DNA of 64,000 bases. It comes from Fibrobacterales bacterium Fibro_02. GTDB lineage: Bacteria > Fibrobacterota > Fibrobacteria > Fibrobacterales > Fibrobacteraceae. The stretch spans positions 18,709 through 82,708 of the forward strand of contig LVAE01000008.1 in NCBI GenBank assembly GCA_001603905.1. The letters run 5' to 3'. Below the pieces are notes generated by a model. That model saw only the letters and a list, made by a program, of their open reading frames with translations, did not search any database and was not told the DNA's origin. The translations under genes and the position numbers were made by a program. Below, piece after piece: positions 43,701 to 51,622 of this stretch (the first letter of the stretch is position 1; each line of letters begins with the position of its first letter).

Positions 43701-43782
43701 GGTTGCCCGTACCCTGAAGGATGTGGCCCGCGAAGAAGCCGAAGAAAAGGCGAAGAAAGCCGCGGAAGAGGAAGGTAAGTAG
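40738..43782 (+). CDS. infB: Translation initiation factor IF-2
   Basis: 1014 aa. An N-terminal IF2_N module (VDVVMKLLRDAGVTVRTH) is followed by a long low-complexity region: Ala/Pro/Lys repeats (about 105-225), then Gly/Asn/Arg-rich sequence (about 258-370). A second IF2_N module follows, then the GTPase domain (GHVDHGKTSLLD near 502, DTPGHEAF, TKID), domain II and the C-terminal fMet-tRNA-binding part. It recruits initiator tRNA to the 30S subunit. The linker contains exact 75-bp DNA repeats. Confidence 0.95.
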   Translation: MANEDQIKPVDWAESHGIKVDVVMKLLRDAGVTVRTHMSKVDAADYEKIEAAAESERQKAEARNKNLKKASSAETSNASDKKKESASAGEGKLKVKLIKGKKPAKPATATAKPAAAAAPAAPAKPAAPAAAPAAPAPAAVKPAPVEAPKPAAPAAAPAAPAPVAEKPAPVEAPKPAAPAAAPAAPAAPAPKAEVKPAAPAAPAAPAPKPAAPAAPAPAKPAMVTPGMELKQPPMKAQVFKPDEAILARIKKSQQQAQAGRGGHRNGSGNQQGYTGTFGRLSNNGDNRNGGRRNDNRGGNGGNGNNGGRSFTGRTGGFTGSSMQDAFNASNGGGQGFGGQNQGGKGGKPQNGRHGQNDKNRRGNGKDRQDQQKEMQQEAVRQNVSRVMADLSKKPVKKVYRKEHNDNTSGEEKKILKTSDFITVGELAGLMDQMPARVIAKCMEMGMMVTINARLDFETIQLLADEFGYEAQLMEEYEEEVLGVEEESSENLKPRHPVVTVMGHVDHGKTSLLDWIRKTHVVAGESGGITQHIGAYEVTTSQGKVTFLDTPGHEAFSAMRARGSQVTDVIVLVVAADSMVMPQTVESIELAKREKVPMVVAITKIDLPTANPDKIRAQLAERGVEVEQWGGSTSCIEVSARTGQGMNDLLETLALEAEVLELKANPDAHARGAVVESKLDVGKGSMATILVQNGTLHVGDPFVCGIYAGRVRAMFNERGEQMKEAPPSSPCQVLGFDGTPQAGDDLIVVEDEKTAREIASKRRMAARERDLRARKTVSLENSFNEKKEGKLSELNLIVKADVGGSAEALAASLEKLTNKEVRVNIIRKGVGTITESDILLATTASAIIISFHLMPSLSIREMAEKEGIEIRNYRVIYDCIEDITNAVEGLLKPTLREELSGEAEIRQVFKIPKIGLIAGCMVTDGEVDRTSHVRVYRNGVELGTTVVQSLKRMKDDVKSVARGFECGIGLKGYEDIKEGDSLIFFKEIKVARTLKDVAREEAEEKAKKAAEEEGK
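41110..41405 (+). repeat. 75-bp tandem repeats in the infB linker
   Basis: Units starting at 41110, 41185 and 41260 encode PAAPAAAPAAPAP followed by KPAPVEAPK, then degenerate into shorter Pro/Ala units. The period is a multiple of 3, so the frame is kept. Length variation between strains is likely. Confidence 0.8.
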
Positions 43783-43785
43783 ACG

Positions 43786-43869
43786 GTAGGAAGTAGACAG
43801 TAGGAAGGGCTAGTTTGACAGCGAAGCTGTGATTATAAAACTTCTAACTTCCTACTTCCGGCTTCCTAC
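43786..43869. repeat. Inverted GTAGGAAG repeats between infB and rbfA
   Basis: GTAGGAAGT (43786) pairs with ACTTCCTAC (43847), and GTAGGAAG (43800) with CTTCCTAC (43862), enclosing a small ACAG-CGAAG-CTGT hairpin. The whole infB-rbfA spacer is this structure. It could be a dispersed repeat or an mRNA processing/termination element. Confidence 0.6.
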
Positions 43870-43887
43870 AAAATGCCGAAGGCATCA

Positions 43888-44241
43888 ATGAGTAGAAGAA
43901 CCGACAGACTAGACGAACAGTTCCGCGAGGAAATCGGCAAGCTCTTGCAGAAGGGCTTGAAGGATCCTCGTGTGAGCAGCCTCGCAAGCATTACTCGCGT
44001 GACGATTACCGATGACCTGAGCTACGCAAAGGTGATGGTCTCGGTGATGGGAACCGACAAGGAAAAGCGTGATTCGCTGATTGGCCTGAAGAATTCGGCG
44101 GGATACATCCGCACGGTCCTTGGCAAGGCTCTCAAGATCCGCAAGATTCCTGAATTGAACTTTGTTCTGGATGAAAACCTGGAACACGCCATGCATATCG
44201 AAAGCATCCTGGCCGAACTGAAGCAGAAAGGGGATCTCTAG
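43888..44241 (+). CDS. rbfA: Ribosome-binding factor A
   Basis: I choose ATG 43888 (MSRRTDRLDEQFREEIGKLL) with GAAGG 5 nt upstream of the spacer; ATG 43873 would add 5 residues. 117 aa with the KH-like fold motifs (DPRVSSLASITRVTITDDLSYAKVMVSV, LRKIPELNFVLDENLEHAM-like end). It acts in 30S maturation and cold adaptation. Confidence 0.9.
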   Translation: MSRRTDRLDEQFREEIGKLLQKGLKDPRVSSLASITRVTITDDLSYAKVMVSVMGTDKEKRDSLIGLKNSAGYIRTVLGKALKIRKIPELNFVLDENLEHAMHIESILAELKQKGDL

Positions 44242-45288
44242 TTGAGCAATTCCGGCTTCGTTCTTTTGGACAAGATCGCTGGCGAAACTTCTTTCAAGGC
44301 CCTTTTCCCACTGAAAAGGGTCTTTTCTACGAAACGCGTTGGTCATGCGGGTACGCTGGACTTGCGCGCGTCTGGCTTGATTATTGCGGCCACTGGCCGT
44401 TGCACGCGTCTTTTGCCGTTTGTCGAGGCGAAGGACAAGTGTTATAGTTTTAGGCTGCATCTGGGCTACGAGACCGACACTTTAGAGTGGGACGGCGAGG
44501 TCGTCGCTCAAGATGAACGTGCGATTGATATGGCTTCGGCAGCAAATTGCACACTCGCATGGCCTCGGCCTTTGGCCGACGAATGCTCGCTTAGCGATTC
44601 TCAGCCTTCGCCTGGTCAAGAAGGTGTCATCCTGAGCGAAGCGGAGCGAAGTCGAAGGATCCAGTACATCTCTCGCGAAATGCTCGAAGTAGTCCTTCCG
44701 CAGTTCGTTGGCGACATCGAGCAGATTCCGCCGAAGTACTGTGCTGTGAAAATCAATGGTGTTCGCGCCAGTGACCTGATGGAACGCGGCCGTAATATTG
44801 AGTTGAAACCCCGCAAGATTCACATTGGCGAGCTCAAGGTAATCGGCGAGGGAGAAGTGACCGAGGGGTGCTCCGGCAAGGAATTTGCGACTTTCGACTT
44901 GATTTGCGAATGCTCCAAGGGAACTTACATCCGTGCACTCGGACGCGATATCGGGCGAGCCCTCGGGACCTACGCCTGCGTATCGCAGATACGCAGACAC
45001 CGCATCGGCAACGTGGCGGTGGAGAGTGCTGTGCGTGGCGAGGACTTGACCCGTGAAAACCTTTTGCCGGTCGATGCGGTGCTCGACTTTCCGGTGGTGC
45101 GCCTGGCTGACGAACAGGTGGCTGTCATTCGCCAGGGCAATTGGCTCCCGTGGAAAGAGAAAGTCGAGGGCGTAGGCCCCGAGGGCCATATGTTCGCAGC
45201 GAACATGCAGGGCGAGGTCTTGAGCCTGTGTCACTATGAACCGGGCCGCATCAAGCCGAAGTTCTATTTGGGTGAGGATGAAAAATGA
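44242..45288 (+). CDS. truB: tRNA pseudouridine-55 synthase TruB with an insertion
   Basis: 348 aa from TTG 44242, immediately after the rbfA stop. The catalytic motif GHAGTLDLRASGLI keeps the Asp; KCYSFRLHLGYETDTLEWDG, PPKYCAVKINGVRA and GTYIRALGRDIG follow. TruB makes pseudouridine 55 in the tRNA T-loop. Between the usual GEVVAQ and REMLEVVLPQF there are about 50 extra residues (44512-44670). Part of this stretch is the dispersed GTCATCCTG repeat read in frame as GVILSEAERSRRIQ. The frame stays open, so the enzyme is probably tolerant of the insertion. Confidence 0.9.
   Translation: MSNSGFVLLDKIAGETSFKALFPLKRVFSTKRVGHAGTLDLRASGLIIAATGRCTRLLPFVEAKDKCYSFRLHLGYETDTLEWDGEVVAQDERAIDMASAANCTLAWPRPLADECSLSDSQPSPGQEGVILSEAERSRRIQYISREMLEVVLPQFVGDIEQIPPKYCAVKINGVRASDLMERGRNIELKPRKIHIGELKVIGEGEVTEGCSGKEFATFDLICECSKGTYIRALGRDIGRALGTYACVSQIRRHRIGNVAVESAVRGEDLTRENLLPVDAVLDFPVVRLADEQVAVIRQGNWLPWKEKVEGVGPEGHMFAANMQGEVLSLCHYEPGRIKPKFYLGEDEK
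44626..44664 (+). repeat. Dispersed GTCATCCTG repeat inside truB
   Basis: GTCATCCTGAGCGAAGCGG through AAGGATCCAG, related to the elements at 20177, 20226 and 62149. It is the only copy in this window inside a gene, and it is in frame. Confidence 0.7.
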
Positions 45289-46202
45289 AGCGTGCGGTAA
45301 CGATGGGAAATTTTGACGGATGCCACCTGGGACACCAGGCGCTTTTCCGTACCCTTAAGGCTGTTGCCGAAGTCAACGGCTGGACTCCGACCGTTATCAG
45401 CTTCGAACCCCATTCCAACTACGTGCTGCGCGGCCCCGGCGATCCGCTGCTCCTTACGACCACCGAAGAAAAGCGCGAATTTATCGAAAGCCTGGGCCTT
45501 GAATTCCTGGTGCTCCCGTTTACGCCCGAAGTCGCAAAGCTCCCGTTCGATGTCTTTGTCCGCCAGGAACTGATTGAAAAGCGCGGCGTGTGCGCCATGT
45601 TTTTCGGACACGATCATTGCTTTGGTGCCGGCGGCAAGGGAAACTACGAAACGATTACCGCCGCCTTCCCCGAACTTTCGACGGCCATGCTCTCGATCGT
45701 GCTCCATAAGGGGGAACGCGTGAGTTCTTCGGCCGTGCGTAACGCGCTACTGAATGGCGACGTTTCGCGTGCGCAGGCTTATTTGGGACGCCCTTATCGT
45801 TTGTCGGGGACGATTGTCTCGGGAAAGCGCCTGGGACATACCATCGGCTTTCCGACGGCGAACCTTCAGGTAGAAAAGTACAAGTTCCTGCCCAAGCGCG
45901 GCGTGTACGTGGCGACGGCCCGTCTGCCGGGAGTTGTCGATGCAGACGGTGCGCACGATGAACGCGTCTTCCGCGCAGTGGTGAATATCGGTACGCAACC
46001 GTCTACCGGCAACCAGCCGCTTGCGATCGAGGCATATCTGCTCGATTTCAGCGAGGACATTTATGGACGCCCGATGGTGCTTGACTTGATGGCCTATCTG
46101 CGTCCTGAACAGAAGTTCGCTTCCTTGGATGATCTGGTGCGCCAGATTGGCATGGACGCCGATACCGCCCGCAATTACAACGGCAATCACTGGGCGGAAT
46201 AG
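45285..46202 (+). CDS. ribF: Bifunctional riboflavin kinase/FAD synthetase
   Basis: 305 aa. The N-terminal FAD synthetase nucleotidyltransferase domain has GNFDGCHLGHQALF and VSSSAVRNALLNGD; the C-terminal riboflavin kinase domain has GRPYRLSGTIVSGKRLGHTIGFPTANL and NIGTQPS. It converts riboflavin to FMN and FAD. It overlaps truB by 4 bp and is the last gene of the operon. Confidence 0.95.
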   Translation: MKRAVTMGNFDGCHLGHQALFRTLKAVAEVNGWTPTVISFEPHSNYVLRGPGDPLLLTTTEEKREFIESLGLEFLVLPFTPEVAKLPFDVFVRQELIEKRGVCAMFFGHDHCFGAGGKGNYETITAAFPELSTAMLSIVLHKGERVSSSAVRNALLNGDVSRAQAYLGRPYRLSGTIVSGKRLGHTIGFPTANLQVEKYKFLPKRGVYVATARLPGVVDADGAHDERVFRAVVNIGTQPSTGNQPLAIEAYLLDFSEDIYGRPMVLDLMAYLRPEQKFASLDDLVRQIGMDADTARNYNGNHWAE

Positions 46203-46212
46203 GCCTTGGCTG

Positions 46213-46258
46213 TTTTTTCATGAAAAAAGACCGGCGGTAAGCCGGTCTTGAATTTTTT
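46213..46258. terminator. Bidirectional terminator between ribF and the symporter gene
   Basis: AAGACCGGC-GGTAA-GCCGGTCTT forms a 9-bp stem with A-rich sequence on the left and GAATTTTTTT on the right, so it can serve both converging genes. A TTTTTTCATGAAAAAA palindrome precedes it. Confidence 0.85.
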
Positions 46259-46299
46259 TAGAACAGAAATTTCGCGGCGGTTTTTCGCCGCGGTACGAG

Positions 46300-47709
46300 T
46301 TATCCGAAAATCTTGGCGCAGAGTTCCGGCGCAAACTTGGAAAGGTATCCCTGAATCAAGAGGATCGAAACGAGAGCCGGCAAAATCCACTTGAAGTAGA
46401 TTCTGAAGGCGGCATTGTAAGGGATCTTGTAACCCTTACCGGCATTCATTTCGGCAAAGAACTTTTCCTGGCCCCAACCGTAACGGCTGGAGCAGAAGAT
46501 GGCGATGAACATACCGCCCGCCGGGAGCATGGTGTTGCTCACGATAAAGTCTTCGAGGTCCAAGACACAGCTGCCGGGACCGAACGGTTCAAAGCTGGAA
46601 AGCACGTTGAAGCCGAGAGCGCAGGGGAGCGAAAGCAGGAACACAATCAGGATGTTCCAATAGGCGACCTTGCGGCGCTTGTATCCCTTGAGGTCCATCC
46701 AGAACGACACCAGATTTTCGAAAACGGCAATCAAGGTGGACATGGCCGCAAAAGACATGAACAGGAAGAAGGCTGCACCGAAGAATCTACCGGCAGGCAT
46801 CATGGCGAACACGTTAGAAAGCGTCACGAAGATAAGACCCGGGCCCTGACCAGGAGACTGGTTGAAGGCAAAACAGCTCGGGATGATGATGATACCCGCG
46901 ACCAAGGCGACAACGGTATCCAGAATGCAGACGCTTGTGGCTTCTTTGGCCAGGGAATGATGCTTTCCGATGTAGCTACCGAAAATGGCCATGCTACCGA
47001 TACCGAGGCTCAAGGTAAAGAAGGCGTGAGCAAAGGCGGCAAAGATTGCCTCGCCGAGGCCCTTGCCCGATTGCGTAAGGCGTTCCAAGGACGGCAACAG
47101 GTAGAATTCAAGGCCGGCTGTAGAACCGGGGAGGGTCACGGCGCGAATCGCAAGGATTACCATAATGACAAGCAAGCAAATCATCATGGTCTTGGTGATG
47201 CGTTCCACCCCCTTCTGGAGGCCGAGCGACACAATAAAGAGGCCGATGACAATGGCAACCGTCATCCAGAAAATCATGAGGCCCGGGTTCGAAAGCATTT
47301 CGCCGAAACCGGCCGCAATCTCATCAGGAGTGCCCAAGAGGAACTTGGGGTCGGTGACCATCTTGTAGAAGTAATAGAACATCCAGCCAGTAACCACTGA
47401 ATAGAAGGCCATCAATATGTAGTTGGCCGAAATCAACGGGAACTTGGCCCAGTGCCACTTGGTACCCGGTTTTTCCAGGTTGTCGAAGGCGCGGGCGATA
47501 CCGCTTCGGCCTCCACGACCCAGGGCGAGTTCAGCCATCAAGATGGGCAGGCCCAGGAAAAGCAGGAAGCCGAGGTAGGGAAGCACAAAGGCCGCTCCGC
47601 CGTACTGGCCGGCAATGTAAGGGAATCGCCACACGTTGCCCAGGCCAATGGCGCAACCGGCGGCAATGAGGATAAATCCGAGTCTTGATTTAAAGGTTTC
47701 GCGTTCCAT
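46300..47709 (-). CDS. Sodium:neurotransmitter symporter (NSS/SNF) family transporter
   Basis: 469 aa, 11-12 membrane helices. Signature GFILIAAGCAIGLGNVWRFPYIAGQYGG (helix 1) and GAAFFLFMSFAAMSTLIAVFE (unwound helix 8 region) place it with LeuT-like Na-coupled amino-acid transporters. The substrate is unknown. It stands alone, convergent with ribF and divergent from mraZ. Confidence 0.92.
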   Translation of the reverse strand: MERETFKSRLGFILIAAGCAIGLGNVWRFPYIAGQYGGAAFVLPYLGFLLFLGLPILMAELALGRGGRSGIARAFDNLEKPGTKWHWAKFPLISANYILMAFYSVVTGWMFYYFYKMVTDPKFLLGTPDEIAAGFGEMLSNPGLMIFWMTVAIVIGLFIVSLGLQKGVERITKTMMICLLVIMVILAIRAVTLPGSTAGLEFYLLPSLERLTQSGKGLGEAIFAAFAHAFFTLSLGIGSMAIFGSYIGKHHSLAKEATSVCILDTVVALVAGIIIIPSCFAFNQSPGQGPGLIFVTLSNVFAMMPAGRFFGAAFFLFMSFAAMSTLIAVFENLVSFWMDLKGYKRRKVAYWNILIVFLLSLPCALGFNVLSSFEPFGPGSCVLDLEDFIVSNTMLPAGGMFIAIFCSSRYGWGQEKFFAEMNAGKGYKIPYNAAFRIYFKWILPALVSILLIQGYLSKFAPELCAKIFG

Positions 47710-47870
47710 AGTGGGTTAAACGATAGAAAATTTTCGGCTTGTATTCGGTTGTCTGTGTCGATTACCGCTTTTTCGAAAAAAAAAATAGACGTATCAACAG
47801 TAGAATTGGTGAACTGATGTTCACTATATCTGCCCCGGACCAAGGACTGAAGTATGTTTTTTGTATGCTT

Positions 47871-47945
47871 TGGGTGCGAAAAATGCACTCGTATCTTGCA
47901 TCGGTGGGGAAAAATGGTAAATTTGTACTGTGTTGTGGTAAAATG
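47871..47945 (+). promoter_or_regulatory. Possible MraZ operator region upstream of mraZ
   Basis: TGGGTGCGAAAAATG (47871), GGTGGGGAAAAATGG (47903) and TGTGGTAAAATG (47934) are G-rich direct repeats shortly before mraZ. In other bacteria MraZ binds TGGG-type direct repeats here and represses its own operon. The match is loose; a candidate only. Confidence 0.35.
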
Positions 47946-47969
47946 TCCCAAATCTGTGTGTAAACTAGT

Positions 47970-48446
47970 ATGAGTTCTTCGTTGTTCATAGGTCAGGCCC
48001 AGACGGCTATCGACGGAAAGGGAAGGTCTTCCTTCCCTAGGGAATTCCGTCGTCAGCTGCTGCCGTCCGACGGGGAAAAGCTCGTGGTCACTCGTGGCCC
48101 GGCTAGGACCCTTCGGCTGTATACCCTGCCCGAATACGAAAAATTCATGGCCGACCTCGACTCGAGGTCCGACCGCCGTCAAGCCGACCTAGTTCGCAGA
48201 GGCCTCTGTCCCACGGTTGTGGAACTGGATGGTCAGAACCGCATTTTACTTCCAAAAATCTTGTTGGAGTATGCTGGTCTAAAGGATGAAGTCCTTTACG
48301 TACAAGCTAGCGGAAAGACTCTGGAACTATGGAATCCGGAACGCTTCAATGCCATGTATGGATTGACTACAGAGGATGCTGTTGCTGCATTCGATGCCGC
48401 GTACTACGGAGAAAGCTTGACGGAGGGCGACGATGGCCGAAGATAA
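47970..48446 (+). CDS. mraZ: Transcriptional regulator MraZ
   Basis: 158 aa with two AbrB-like swapped-hairpin modules (QTAIDGKGRSSFPREFRRQL; VELDGQNRILLPKILLEYAG). It is the first gene of the dcw operon and a DNA-binding repressor of it in other bacteria. It overlaps rsmH by 14 bp. Confidence 0.93.
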   Translation: MSSSLFIGQAQTAIDGKGRSSFPREFRRQLLPSDGEKLVVTRGPARTLRLYTLPEYEKFMADLDSRSDRRQADLVRRGLCPTVVELDGQNRILLPKILLEYAGLKDEVLYVQASGKTLELWNPERFNAMYGLTTEDAVAAFDAAYYGESLTEGDDGRR

Positions 48447-49422
48447 TCTCCGTCTACATTCCGCTGCTGCCACTGCGGGCGTCGAGAACGGCGTGTTCTA
48501 TCACGATCCGGTGATGCTCGCCGAATGTCTCGAAGGCTTGAACATCAAGCCCGATGGCACTTATTCCGATTGCACCCTGGGCGGTGGCGGACATTCCTAC
48601 GCGATTGCAAATAAATTAAATAAAGACGGTGTGCTGCATGCCTTTGACCGCGACGAAGAAGCGGTGGCCTTTGCGACCAAGCGTCTTTCGGGAACCGCGC
48701 CGAAGTTCATTGTGCATCCGGTTCGCTTCGGTGAATTGAAGAATGAAATTGCCCCGAATTCGTTGGATGGAATCCTTTACGATTTGGGAATCAGCAGCCA
48801 TCAGGTGGATGACTCCGCCCGCGGCTTTACCTTTGTGGGTGACAATCCGCTCGACTTGCGCATGGATCGTCGCGAAGGTGTCTCGGCGCAGGAATGGCTG
48901 CGTACCGTAAGTGCTGACGACCTTGCCGCGGCGCTCCGCAGGAACGCCGACATGGATCGTGCCTTTAAACTTTCGACCCGCCTGGTCGAAATGGCGGCGT
49001 CTATCAACGGTCGCGACATTTTGCCGTCTGACATGAAGACGGTGGTGGAATCGGTGTTCCCGGACAAGAAACGTGAAATCAACGGCCTTTTGGCTCGCGT
49101 GTTCCAGGCGATTCGCATGGAAGTGAACGGCGAGCTCAAGGAAATCGAGGAAAGCATCCGCGCTGCTGTTGATTGCCTGAAGGTGGGCGGCCGCCTGGTG
49201 GTCATGAGCTACCACTCGGTGGAAGACCGTTGCGTCAAGGAAACTGCCGCGGAATTTGAACGCGCCTGCATTTGCCCCGAACATATGCCCGTGTGTATGT
49301 GTGGTGGTAACCATCAGCGCTTGAAGAAGGTGAATCGGAAGCCGATTTTACCTACAAATGAAGAAATTGCGGTTAACAGCAGGGCTCGCTCTGCGAAACT
49401 GAGGGTGTACGAACGGGTATGA
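48433..49422 (+). CDS. rsmH: 16S rRNA (cytosine-1402-N4) methyltransferase RsmH
   Basis: 329 aa. SAM-binding YSDCTLGGGGHSYAIANKL, LDGILYDLGISSHQVDD, RGFTFVGDNPLDLRMD and the C-terminal MSYHSVEDRCVKE are all family-specific. The usual second gene of dcw clusters. Confidence 0.95.
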   Translation: MAEDNLRLHSAAATAGVENGVFYHDPVMLAECLEGLNIKPDGTYSDCTLGGGGHSYAIANKLNKDGVLHAFDRDEEAVAFATKRLSGTAPKFIVHPVRFGELKNEIAPNSLDGILYDLGISSHQVDDSARGFTFVGDNPLDLRMDRREGVSAQEWLRTVSADDLAAALRRNADMDRAFKLSTRLVEMAASINGRDILPSDMKTVVESVFPDKKREINGLLARVFQAIRMEVNGELKEIEESIRAAVDCLKVGGRLVVMSYHSVEDRCVKETAAEFERACICPEHMPVCMCGGNHQRLKKVNRKPILPTNEEIAVNSRARSAKLRVYERV

Positions 49423-49727
49423 GCGAGTCTAATGTGAATTCCGTGCTGTCCTCGAACCGTCTAATTGTGCGGGGCTTTTTGGGCGCCATCTTGGTGGCGG
49501 GTCTGATGTTGATTTTGCCACTGTACATGCAGAACCGCCTGACGAAACTTTATACGAAATCGCATGAGCTGGCCTTGCAAATCGGTCAGTTGGAACGCGA
49601 ACGTACTTTGCAACAGCTTGAAATCAATAAGCTGTCTTCGCTGGAAAATCTTTCGGTGTTTGCCGAAGAAGCGGGACTTGGCTTGAACAGCGTGCCGACC
49701 AAGGTACGCATCATGGGGGCTCCATGA
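49419..49727 (+). CDS. ftsL: FtsL-like divisome protein
   Basis: 102 aa with one membrane helix (LIVRGFLGAILVAGLMLILPLYM) and a coiled coil with heptad leucines (SHELALQIGQLERERTLQQL). It lies between rsmH and ftsI with 4-bp overlaps on both sides. Assigned from topology and position, since FtsL sequences are poorly conserved. Confidence 0.8.
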   Translation: MSESNVNSVLSSNRLIVRGFLGAILVAGLMLILPLYMQNRLTKLYTKSHELALQIGQLERERTLQQLEINKLSSLENLSVFAEEAGLGLNSVPTKVRIMGAP

Positions 49728-51622
49728 ATATCGTGAATTTGGATGCCCTCTCGGTTGGAAAGATGATAGTGCTAGGCGTTATCGGCGTCCTGGCTTGGCA
49801 GACTTTCAATATCCAGGTGATCAACCGTGGCGTTTATCAGGAAGAAACCAAGCGCCAGGTTACGATGACCAAGAACATCTATGCGGAACGCGGTGAAATT
49901 CTGGATAGGAACGGCGTGGTGTTTGCGCAGAACCTGCGCGATACGGGCAAGGCCGAAGACTATAGCCGAATTTTCTTGCAGGGCAAGCTTGCTTCGCAGA
50001 TTCTGGGCAAGGTCGGTTTCGATGGCGTTGGAAGCATTGGCATTGAACGTATCTTCGACCTGCGTCTCCGTGGCAACGAAGGTTTCCGCGTAGGTATCAA
50101 GGATGCCACGGAGCATGAAATCTACGGACGCTCCGAAAACGTGGCCGAGGCGAAGCCGGGAAAGAACCTGGTGCTCACCATCGACAAGAACATGCAGGAA
50201 ATCGTGGAGAAGGCGCTCAAGGATGGTGTGACCGAGTTCAGCGCGGCGAGTGCCTCTGCCGTGGTGGTGGACCCCTACACGGGCGAAATCCTTGCAATGG
50301 CAAGTTACCCGACATTTGATCCGAATTCCAAGAAACAGGGTGTCGGCCGCATGGCGAAAAATGACATCGTTGCGATGTCGTATGAACCGGGGTCGACGTT
50401 CAAGGTGATTACGGCTGCAGCTGCCCTTGAAAACGATGTGGTTCCCGAAGATACCGTGTTTGTGAACGAAGGCAAGTGCTGGAGCTGGAATCCTAAATCA
50501 GAACGCATCTGCGATACGCATGTTTATGGTGATATGGATATGGCCGAGGCGATGGTGCAGTCGTCGAACATCGTGTTTGCAAAGATTGCCGACAAGGTGG
50601 GGGCGGATCGCTTCTACCGCATGGCTCGCAATTTTGGTTTTGGCATGAGAACGTCGGAAAACCTTTATGGCGAAGAATCCGGACGCTTGTACATGCCCTA
50701 CGAGCTCACGAAAGATGATCGTACGCTGAAGACGATGGGCTTTGGACACGCCGTGTCCGTGACGCCGATTCAGATGGTGATGGCGTATTCGGCGGTCGCC
50801 AATGGCGGGAACCTGATGGAACCCATGATTGTAAAGGAATGGCGCGATGCCGATGGAAACCTGGTGGAAAAGAAAAATCCCGTAAAGGTGCGGCGCGTGA
50901 TTTCGGAGAAGACGGCCGCCTCGATTCGCAAGATGCTGAACCGCGTGGTGAATAGCGGCACGGCTAAGCGTGTGGCGAGCAAGAAGATTCCCGATGTGAT
51001 TTTTGGCGGAAAGACGGGTACGGCCGAAAAGTATAACCAGGAAACGGGAAAATACGACCGCGAACACCAGGTTGCGTCTTTCATTGGTCTTGCCCCGGTT
51101 GAAGATGTCCGCTACGTGTGCCTGGTACTGGTCGATGATCCGAACGCCGACAAGCTTTACGGACATACGGGCGGTGCGACGGCAGGGCCTATTTTCCGCC
51201 GGATTATGGAAAGCATCTATTACCATCCCGAGCTTTCGCCCGCTGCTCATGCACTGGCCTTGGTAAAGCCGGAATCGCCCTGCAAGGATGACTATGTAGG
51301 AATGGTGGCCAATGCAGCACAGGCCTTGGCGAAGTCCAAGAATTGCCCGGTTTCGTTCGAAGGCGAAGGGGACCGTGTGGTGTCGGTACGCAGGGATATG
51401 GCGGACTCGCTGTCGCTTGTACTGAAGCTTGGAAATGTGGATGCGGAAAAGATGCCGAACTTGAAGGGGCTTTCGTTGAAGGATGCTCTTGAAATTGCGG
51501 GAAACATCCGTATGAACGTGGAATATTCTGGAATGGGCCGCGTTGTATCGCAGAGCCCGAAAGCGGGTGAACCGCTCCGCAAGGGACAGATTTGTATGCT
51601 GACGCTAAAGGAGAAAGGCTGA
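49724..51622 (+). CDS. ftsI: Septal transpeptidase FtsI (PBP3) with PASTA domain
   Basis: 632 aa. N-terminal membrane anchor, dimerisation domain (NIYAERGEILDRNGVVFAQNL), transpeptidase domain with SxxK (GSTFK), SxN (SSN) and KTGT (GGKTGTAEKYN). The last 55 residues form a PASTA-like domain (MPNLKGLSLKDALEIAGN, SQSPKAGEPLRKGQ). It cross-links septal peptidoglycan with FtsW. A C-terminal PASTA is more typical of Gram-positive and Spo-type PBPs. Confidence 0.93.
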   Translation: MNIVNLDALSVGKMIVLGVIGVLAWQTFNIQVINRGVYQEETKRQVTMTKNIYAERGEILDRNGVVFAQNLRDTGKAEDYSRIFLQGKLASQILGKVGFDGVGSIGIERIFDLRLRGNEGFRVGIKDATEHEIYGRSENVAEAKPGKNLVLTIDKNMQEIVEKALKDGVTEFSAASASAVVVDPYTGEILAMASYPTFDPNSKKQGVGRMAKNDIVAMSYEPGSTFKVITAAAALENDVVPEDTVFVNEGKCWSWNPKSERICDTHVYGDMDMAEAMVQSSNIVFAKIADKVGADRFYRMARNFGFGMRTSENLYGEESGRLYMPYELTKDDRTLKTMGFGHAVSVTPIQMVMAYSAVANGGNLMEPMIVKEWRDADGNLVEKKNPVKVRRVISEKTAASIRKMLNRVVNSGTAKRVASKKIPDVIFGGKTGTAEKYNQETGKYDREHQVASFIGLAPVEDVRYVCLVLVDDPNADKLYGHTGGATAGPIFRRIMESIYYHPELSPAAHALALVKPESPCKDDYVGMVANAAQALAKSKNCPVSFEGEGDRVVSVRRDMADSLSLVLKLGNVDAEKMPNLKGLSLKDALEIAGNIRMNVEYSGMGRVVSQSPKAGEPLRKGQICMLTLKEKG

